Origin: CAIKZJ01 sp964626015
Lineage (GTDB): Bacteria > Bacteroidota > Ignavibacteria > Tepidaquicellales > Tepidaquicellaceae
DNA: 38,175 nucleotides
Reading direction: 5' to 3'
NCBI GenBank assembly: GCA_964626015.1
Contig: CAZVCC010000031.1
Coordinates: 1-38,175, forward strand
The notes under the pieces are model-generated. The model saw only the letters and a program-made list of their open reading frames with translations. It was not told where the DNA came from and did not search any database. Made by a program: the position numbers and the translations under genes. Shown piece after piece: positions 33,492-38,175 of this stretch; positions within the stretch are counted from its first letter, which is position 1; each line of letters starts with the position of its first letter.

Positions 33492-33974
33492 CTACAGCAC
33501 CTTATTCAAGTCTGTATCTTTGTATTTGTTCTCTGCAAAATACTTTAGCAGCTTTTCAAATTCAGGTGCATCAATAAAACCGGAAAACACACTATTACTT
33601 TCCCCGTTATAACTAAATTTCAAAACCGTACCGTCAGGTGCTAAAAATACATGTGAAGGGTACCCCGTTGCACCCAAAAATTTTGCAAGCGATGCCGAAG
33701 TATATACTTTTCCGTTGTAATTTATCTTATCCGAGCCTTCACCGTTCAGTTTCACGTACACAAAGTTTTCATTTACGTAACTCATTATACTCCCCGTAGA
33801 GTAAACCGTTTCCATTTTTTGCGACCATGTATCGTTATCCGAGTAAATATTGATTAGAACCTTTTTGTTTGATGTTTTTGCTTTCTCAAGTCCGCTTTGA
33901 AAACTCGTTTGCGCACTTAAAGTACTGATTGCCATTACTGCTATTACAAACAAACTAAATATTCTTGTTTTCAT
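33492..33974 (-). CDS. Secreted thioredoxin-fold protein lacking the CxxC pair
   Basis: This encodes a 160-residue exported protein. The signal peptide spans 1-21 (S-T-L-S-A|Q). The mature part has a thioredoxin-like layout: K-K-V-L-I-N-I-Y strand, an active-site loop, F-V-Y-V-K-L strand, the cis-proline segment T-G-Y-P-S-H-V-F (Pro106) and L-A-P-D-G-T-V-L. Where relatives have C-x-W-C-K-K-M, this protein has D-T-W-S-Q-K-M (residues 48-54), so both cysteines are replaced and no others are present. Disulphide exchange is therefore impossible by the usual route, and a binding or chaperone role is more likely. It is a single gene, convergent with coaD, flanked by repeat-rich DNA. Confidence 0.82.
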   Translation of the reverse strand: MKTRIFSLFVIAVMAISTLSAQTSFQSGLEKAKTSNKKVLINIYSDNDTWSQKMETVYSTGSIMSYVNENFVYVKLNGEGSDKINYNGKVYTSASLAKFLGATGYPSHVFLAPDGTVLKFSYNGESNSVFSGFIDAPEFEKLLKYFAENKYKDTDLNKVL

Positions 33975-34446
33975 TTTCTTTTTGCTTCTTTCTTAGTTTA
34001 TTATACCTAATGTAACAAAAATTGTTCCATTTTTGAATACCATCCGCACTCTTGTAATCCACTCACGCTTTAAAGGTCAGCCCGCTGCAGGCATGTGTTC
34101 TATTTCTTCTAAGTGCTCTGAAATCTTCTTTTTCTCTTAGTGCTACTATGTTTATAAACTTTGTAATAAAAACAAATTATTTACATAATAAAACAAATAC
34201 ACTTTTTCGTTCTCTAAAATTATATAAACATTCTTTTTATCTCTGTGATCTCTGCTCTTATCTCAAATTATAATTTTTAACCCTTAAATAATATTATCTA
34301 TTTTCTCTGTGCCCTCTGCGCGCTCTGTGGTAAAATCTGTTTTTGATTCTATTATTTGTTTGTGGCCATCTGCTGCATCGCGCTACTATTAAACTTAGTT
34401 TTGAAAGTCTCTTTCTCTAATCATGTTCCACAAGTTTATTCATTCA
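33975..34446. other. 472-bp intergenic region with phrase repeats
   Basis: No gene is seen. The right half carries CTCTGTG-type phrases (34241, 34305, 34314, 34323, the last three 9 bp apart). A pyrimidine-rich bias runs through the whole stretch. The left end holds the promoter and leader of the minus-strand thioredoxin-like gene. Confidence 0.55.
34241..34329. repeat. CTCTGTG phrase repeat, second cluster
   Basis: CTCTGTG at 34241, 34305 and 34323 and CTCTGCG at 34314; three are spaced exactly 9 bp apart. It matches the cluster at 33292-33330 on the other side of the thioredoxin-like gene. Confidence 0.6.
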
Positions 34447-35736
34447 CTACCCGTTCATTATCTCTTCAATCTCATCTGCCTCAAGCGGTATATTCCTCAT
34501 TAAATCAAAGTTGCCCTTTTCCTTCACAAGTATATTGTTCTCAAGCCTTATGCCTAAACCTTCTTCAAGTATGTATATCCCCGGCTCAACCGTAAACACC
34601 ATTCCCGGCTTATAAGGAGTTTCAAAATATCCTACATCATGTACGTCAAGCCCTAAGTAGTGTGATACATTGTGCATGAAATATCTTTTCAGTGCAGGCC
34701 ACGCAGGATCCTGTTTCTTAATGTCGCTCATTTTTAAAAGTTTCAGGTTCACAAGCTCCCTTTCCATGCATTCTTCAGTCGCCTTCTGTATGTCTTTCCA
34801 GATTCCGCCCTTTACAACCTGCGATGTCGTAAACTTCATCACGTTCAGCACTGCATTATAAACCTTCTTCTGTCTCTTTGTGAATCTTCCGTTCACTGGA
34901 ATTGCCCTCGTCATATCTGCATTGTAGTTGTTAACCGCCGCTCCCGTATCTATCAGCAGTACATCCCCGTCGTTGCAGACTTTGTCGTTCTCAATATAAT
35001 GAAGTACGCATGCGCTTTTTCCCGAAGCAATAATCGGCGAGTAATCCGCAAACCCTCCGCCGTTACGTATGAACTCGTGCGCAAATTCCGCTTCAATCTC
35101 GTATTCGGTAACTCCGGGTTTCGTGAATTTTAAAACCCTTCTGAACCCTTTCTCTGTAAGGTCGCAGGCATGCTGCATCATTTCTATTTCTTCCTTCGAC
35201 TTGTACATCCTCAGCCTGTTTATTATCGGTGCAAGTCTTTGGTATTCATGAAGCGGATACTGTTCTTTCCATTTTTTAATAAACCTTGCAGCACGCGTCT
35301 CAACTTCAATCACGGCACGCTTATGCTCATTCGAATTTATATACACATTCTCTGCGTCTGTTATCAGCAGCCTGAACACCCTGTCAAATTCCGAAAGCCA
35401 CATAATGTTTTCTATTCCTGTCTTTTCTCTCGCTTCATCTTTCGAAAGCTTTTTCCCTTCCCATATAGCAATCAGCTCGCTCGTCTCTCTCAGAAAAAGT
35501 ACTTCCTTGAAATTCTTGTCTGGCGAATCAGGAAACATAATCAGTATCGACTCCTCCTGTCCCACACCAGTAAGCCACAGCATATCGCTGTTCTGCTTAA
35601 ACTTCATCGTTCCGTCAGAATTCGTAGGCATAGTATCGTTCGATACAACCACCGCCATAGAACCCGGTTTCAGCTCCTTTGTCAGCTTCTTCCTGTTACT
35701 GATATAAACGCTTTTATCAATCGTTATATTTTTCAT
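34447..35736 (-). CDS. pepP: Xaa-Pro aminopeptidase (aminopeptidase P, M24)
   Basis: This encodes a 429-residue cytoplasmic metallopeptidase that removes an N-terminal residue preceding proline. An N-terminal creatinase-like domain (about 1-165) is followed by the pita-bread catalytic domain. All five metal ligands are visible: Asp263 and Asp274 (L-I-D-T-G-A then N-A-D-M-T-R), His359 (N-V-S-H-Y-L-G), Glu384 (T-V-E-P-G-I-Y) and Glu399 (G-I-R-L-E-N). Positions closely match E. coli PepP (Asp260, Asp271, His354, Glu383, Glu406). No signal peptide is present. It is a single gene with repeat-bearing DNA on both sides. Confidence 0.95.
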   Translation of the reverse strand: MKNITIDKSVYISNRKKLTKELKPGSMAVVVSNDTMPTNSDGTMKFKQNSDMLWLTGVGQEESILIMFPDSPDKNFKEVLFLRETSELIAIWEGKKLSKDEAREKTGIENIMWLSEFDRVFRLLITDAENVYINSNEHKRAVIEVETRAARFIKKWKEQYPLHEYQRLAPIINRLRMYKSKEEIEMMQHACDLTEKGFRRVLKFTKPGVTEYEIEAEFAHEFIRNGGGFADYSPIIASGKSACVLHYIENDKVCNDGDVLLIDTGAAVNNYNADMTRAIPVNGRFTKRQKKVYNAVLNVMKFTTSQVVKGGIWKDIQKATEECMERELVNLKLLKMSDIKKQDPAWPALKRYFMHNVSHYLGLDVHDVGYFETPYKPGMVFTVEPGIYILEEGLGIRLENNILVKEKGNFDLMRNIPLEADEIEEIMNG

Positions 35737-35830
35737 AGTATTTTGATTTTTATTATATCTTTAAATTTAAAACATTTTACCAAAACTTTCTATTGTATTA
35801 TTTTTAAATATTATTTTATTTCTATTATCT

Positions 35831-35932
35831 AAAATCATATTTCATCAGCTCTTTCAGTGTGTGCTTTTCTTCATTATTTTATTTTTATCAGCGAAAATCA
35901 TACTTTATCGGCTCTTTCAGCGTGCATTCTTT
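35831..35932 (+). repeat. Tandem pair of the dispersed repeat, copies 2 and 3
   Basis: Two imperfect direct copies begin AAAATCAT at 35831 and 35894 (63-bp period) and share the core ATC-(A/G)G-CTCTTTCAG-(T/C)GTG. They lie between pepP and the GH8 gene. Related copies are at 29890-29926 and 37860-37890, all in one orientation. Confidence 0.75.
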
Positions 35933-35940
35933 TTTATCAT

Positions 35941-37659
35941 CTATTTCACCAGCAAGAGCTTAATCGTACTCGTGTACTCGCTCGAGTTAAACCTGCAAAA
36001 ATAAACCCCCGAAGCATAACCCGATAAATTTATAATCAATTCATGGCTCCCCGGTTTAAAATTTGTTTTTGGTAAGCTGTACACTTCTTTGCCGGAAATA
36101 TCGTATAAAGATATTCCTGCCTGAACATTACTCGGTATATCAATTCTGATTTTCGCACTGTTGTTGAATGGATTCGGGTATGCATTGTACATCTGAAAGC
36201 TTTTTGGAATCTCACTGCTTGTATTAAAGACACCCGTTATCGAGACCCTGAAATTCCAAACACCGGAAAACTTACTGTCCCCGAAGTGATTGTGTGCCAT
36301 CGTTCTCCAGTAATATTGTGTGCCAAGTGTTAATAGTCCCGCGTGTATTCTTAATGAATCAGTCGTTACATTGCTTGTATCCAGAATAATACTGTTAAAT
36401 GTCGAATCTGATGAAACCTGTACTCTGTAGTAATCGGAATGTGTTATACTTTGCCAGTCAAGTAAAACGTCGGGCGGATTGTTAACCGAATTATTCTGCG
36501 GCATTATCAGTATGGGTGTTTTCGGATACAAAGAAATAAAGTTACCCGTCTGTACCAAAAGCGTAAGAGTTTTCAAAGATGAATTGTAATAATTCCATCT
36601 TGTGCTGTAAGTCGTTACATTCTCTCTGTAAATGCTGTCGCAGAAATTCTGGTACGTACTGCTGGTAGCCATAGCTCCCGTTCCGAATGGTCCAATAAAC
36701 GCATTGTTGTGAAACGTACCGAGCACCGTTCCGTTCAGAGCATAATCATCGAGTATGTTTGAAGACCCCACACTCCTCGCAAAAGAAGAGATTAAAGAGC
36801 AGAAATTGTTTGCACGTACTTCTCCGTACCACAAGTAATCCATTCCTATCCTCCATGGAGTTCTCGTTGCATCGTAGTGGTAAGAGTATTTGCATGTAAA
36901 AGGCGGCGGACAGGGAGGCATCGGGGTGCCGTCCGGCTGGCACCAGTCAGGTACTAATCCGGTAGTATCATTATTTATGAACATCAGGTAATTGTAGCAT
37001 CCGTTTATAACGCTGTCCCATTGGCTGTTTCCTGTGTAATATCCGAAAGCTCTGTAATATGCAGGAGCAAAGTAAGAGGTGTTTACTCTGTAAAGCCCTC
37101 CGAACTCGTCTCCCGATTTAGGCAGATTGTAAACAGTGTCCACCTCGTACTCAAAAATTTTATTTATCAGGTTTATGGCTGCCTGCATGTAATTAATGCT
37201 GCCGCCGCTTCCCCATTGCCTGTCAGCTAAAATCAAAGCGTATGCAACATCCTCCTCCGCATCGGTTGCCGAGCCCTGCAAACCAAAAAAGTTATTTCCC
37301 AGTGAATCTATTATCCAGTTCATCAGTCCGTTCGGACCAAGATGTATATTGTAATACCCGAATAAATCATCAAACAACGGCTTATCGTTCATATTTACCG
37401 AAATCAGCATCCCATATCCTATCCCTTCTGAAACTGTAATTCGTAATGTATCCCAAAGTACCCTTCTGTACCCGCCTGCTCCCTGAGAGGTCACGTGTCT
37501 TGCTTTCCAGTTTGTAAATGTCGTGTCTAAGTCTGTATGATTTCTGTTTGAAGGATATATTCCATATTTGTAAACTTCATTCTGCGGAAATGGATAGTTC
37601 TGTGCATAACCCGATGATAAACAAATCAACGTAAGCAATATTATAATCGTTGTTTTCAT
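35941..37659 (-). CDS. Glycoside hydrolase family 8 enzyme with T9SS domain
   Basis: This encodes a 572-residue secreted glycosidase. The signal peptide spans 1-19 (S-G-Y-A|Q). Residues about 25-390 form a GH8 (alpha/alpha)6 barrel: V-S-E-G-I-G-Y-G-M with the probable acid Glu78, S-A-T-D-A-E-E-D with Asp133, and Y-D-A-T-R-T-P-W-R with Asp263, which fits the position of the catalytic base in GH8a enzymes. GH8 members cleave beta-1,4 links in cellulose, chitosan, xylan or lichenan. A fibronectin-like domain follows (about 395-480). The type IX sorting domain begins near 492 in a variant form (Y-P-N-P-F-N-N-S) and ends I-K-L-L-L-V-K. It is a stand-alone gene, flanked on both sides by copies of a dispersed repeat. 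The substrate cannot be told from sequence alone. Confidence 0.9.
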   Translation of the reverse strand: MKTTIIILLTLICLSSGYAQNYPFPQNEVYKYGIYPSNRNHTDLDTTFTNWKARHVTSQGAGGYRRVLWDTLRITVSEGIGYGMLISVNMNDKPLFDDLFGYYNIHLGPNGLMNWIIDSLGNNFFGLQGSATDAEEDVAYALILADRQWGSGGSINYMQAAINLINKIFEYEVDTVYNLPKSGDEFGGLYRVNTSYFAPAYYRAFGYYTGNSQWDSVINGCYNYLMFINNDTTGLVPDWCQPDGTPMPPCPPPFTCKYSYHYDATRTPWRIGMDYLWYGEVRANNFCSLISSFARSVGSSNILDDYALNGTVLGTFHNNAFIGPFGTGAMATSSTYQNFCDSIYRENVTTYSTRWNYYNSSLKTLTLLVQTGNFISLYPKTPILIMPQNNSVNNPPDVLLDWQSITHSDYYRVQVSSDSTFNSIILDTSNVTTDSLRIHAGLLTLGTQYYWRTMAHNHFGDSKFSGVWNFRVSITGVFNTSSEIPKSFQMYNAYPNPFNNSAKIRIDIPSNVQAGISLYDISGKEVYSLPKTNFKPGSHELIINLSGYASGVYFCRFNSSEYTSTIKLLLVK

Positions 37660-38175
37660 AGGTCAAATTTATTTAATGTTTTTAAACGCCTTTTAAAAGG
37701 TACCTGTAAAAATTCATAGTGTCAATTCAAAACAATATTTACCTGTAATTCAACGTTTGCTGCATTAATTTTTGACGTTTTTATCAACCCGCAAAATATA
37801 AAATGTACTTTAAATTTAGCGGGTTACAATTTATGTTGATTTCATATTAATTTTAATAATTTCATCTGTTTTTCGGCATGCGTTCTTCTTTAATTTAGAT
37901 ATGACAGTCCCTAAAAAATAGTCATCCGAAAAATATTTTTTTCAAAAAAGGAACTTTCTCTTGCTTCTCAGTGTTTAATTTATTAAATTTTAAATATCAG
38001 ACTGGGATAGCCCTATTTCTGTCTTAATTTTAAGTAACTTCCCAATAAATTGCTTAAAATGATTAAAAAACACATCTTTTGACATTTACCCAATAAAAAT
38101 ACGATAATAGTCCAATAATTGTGCAATTATAGTGCGGTGTTCTCAGGTATTTCTCGGGTATTTCTAAGCAGTATG
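37660..38175. other. Right-end intergenic region, no gene seen
   Basis: These 516 bp hold the leader of the GH8 gene and no credible open frame on either strand. Three features stand out. A 7-bp stem, AACCCGC (37786-37792) with GCGGGTT (37819-37825), has a 26-nt loop. A degenerate copy of the dispersed repeat is at 37860-37890. A short operator-like dyad, ATAATTG (38115-38121) with CAATTAT (38124-38130), lies near the edge. Confidence 0.55.
37860..37890 (+). repeat. Dispersed repeat, degenerate copy 4
   Basis: TTTCATC-TG-TTTTTC-GGCATGCGTTCTT follows the same order as the copies at 35831 and 35894 with several substitutions. It lies 200 bp upstream of the GH8 start, so copies bracket that gene. 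Confidence 0.4.

Noticed and set aside
35170..35832. 220-codon plus-strand open frame across the pepP gene
   Set aside because: It is antisense to a gene with all five M24 metal ligands; its translation is basic and aromatic-rich, as expected for a shadow frame.
38115..38130. Operator-like dyad near the right edge
   Set aside because: The arms are seven bp and mostly A/T, no gene adjoins within the window, and such dyads are expected by chance in DNA of this composition.

Overview
The window is AT-rich chromosomal DNA from a bacterium of the Fibrobacteres-Chlorobi-Bacteroidetes group, most likely an Ignavibacteria-type organism. Five secreted proteins end in the type IX secretion (T9SS) sorting domain with a YPNPFNP-like motif and a final K-M-M-L-[IV]-[KR] or similar tail. 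That motif form is typical of Ignavibacteria and neighbouring lineages. Start sites mostly lack strong Shine-Dalgarno sequences, as is usual in this group. I see no rRNA, tRNA, CRISPR array, transposase or phage gene.

Layout. (1) 1-4660: three consecutive genes for T9SS cargo (one truncated at the window edge, two complete), closed by a strong terminator. (2) 4775-9455: a small membrane protein, a divergent HDxxED phosphohydrolase resembling (p)ppGpp hydrolases, and a large BNR-repeat T9SS protein, closed by a terminator shared with the convergent genes. (3) 9455-15963: two large minus-strand genes for an outer-membrane beta-barrel protein and a cysteine-rich surface protein. They share about 250 N-terminal residues and form a candidate undescribed surface system. 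(4) 16739-20746, minus strand: a compact operon of ydcF-like, nusB, a UMF1-family transporter and mntH. (5) 20827-26727, plus strand: a six-gene operon with overlapping or abutting ends: tmk, a C-terminal processing protease, purK, an M19 dipeptidase, a DUF1232 protein and a ymdB-like phosphodiesterase. (6) 26814-29988: an accessory patch of three small minus-strand genes (two with DUF4352-like domains), an unusually hairpin-dense gene-free stretch, an orphan DUF2442 gene and repeat-rich DNA. (7) 29989-33266, plus strand: a lipoprotein, a ComEA-like HhH protein, a PilM-like protein, rsmD and coaD. (8) 33267-38175: a thioredoxin-fold protein without its cysteine pair, an aminopeptidase P, and a GH8 glycosidase with a T9SS domain, separated by intergenic DNA full of short phrase-like repeats and GC-TTTA-GC hairpins.

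How the genes fit together. Regions 4, 5 and 7 are housekeeping: nucleotide and CoA synthesis, transcription antitermination, rRNA methylation, protein quality control and metal uptake. The T9SS cargo (beta-helix, BNR and GH8 proteins) points to a cell that decorates its surface with adhesins and polysaccharide-active enzymes. The strongest candidates for new biology are the paired barrel and cysteine-rich proteins (9455-15963), the inverted-repeat-rich segment at 28827-29350, and a dispersed repeat of about 25-40 bp with four copies in the right third. All assignments come from reading the sequence; no database search was run.
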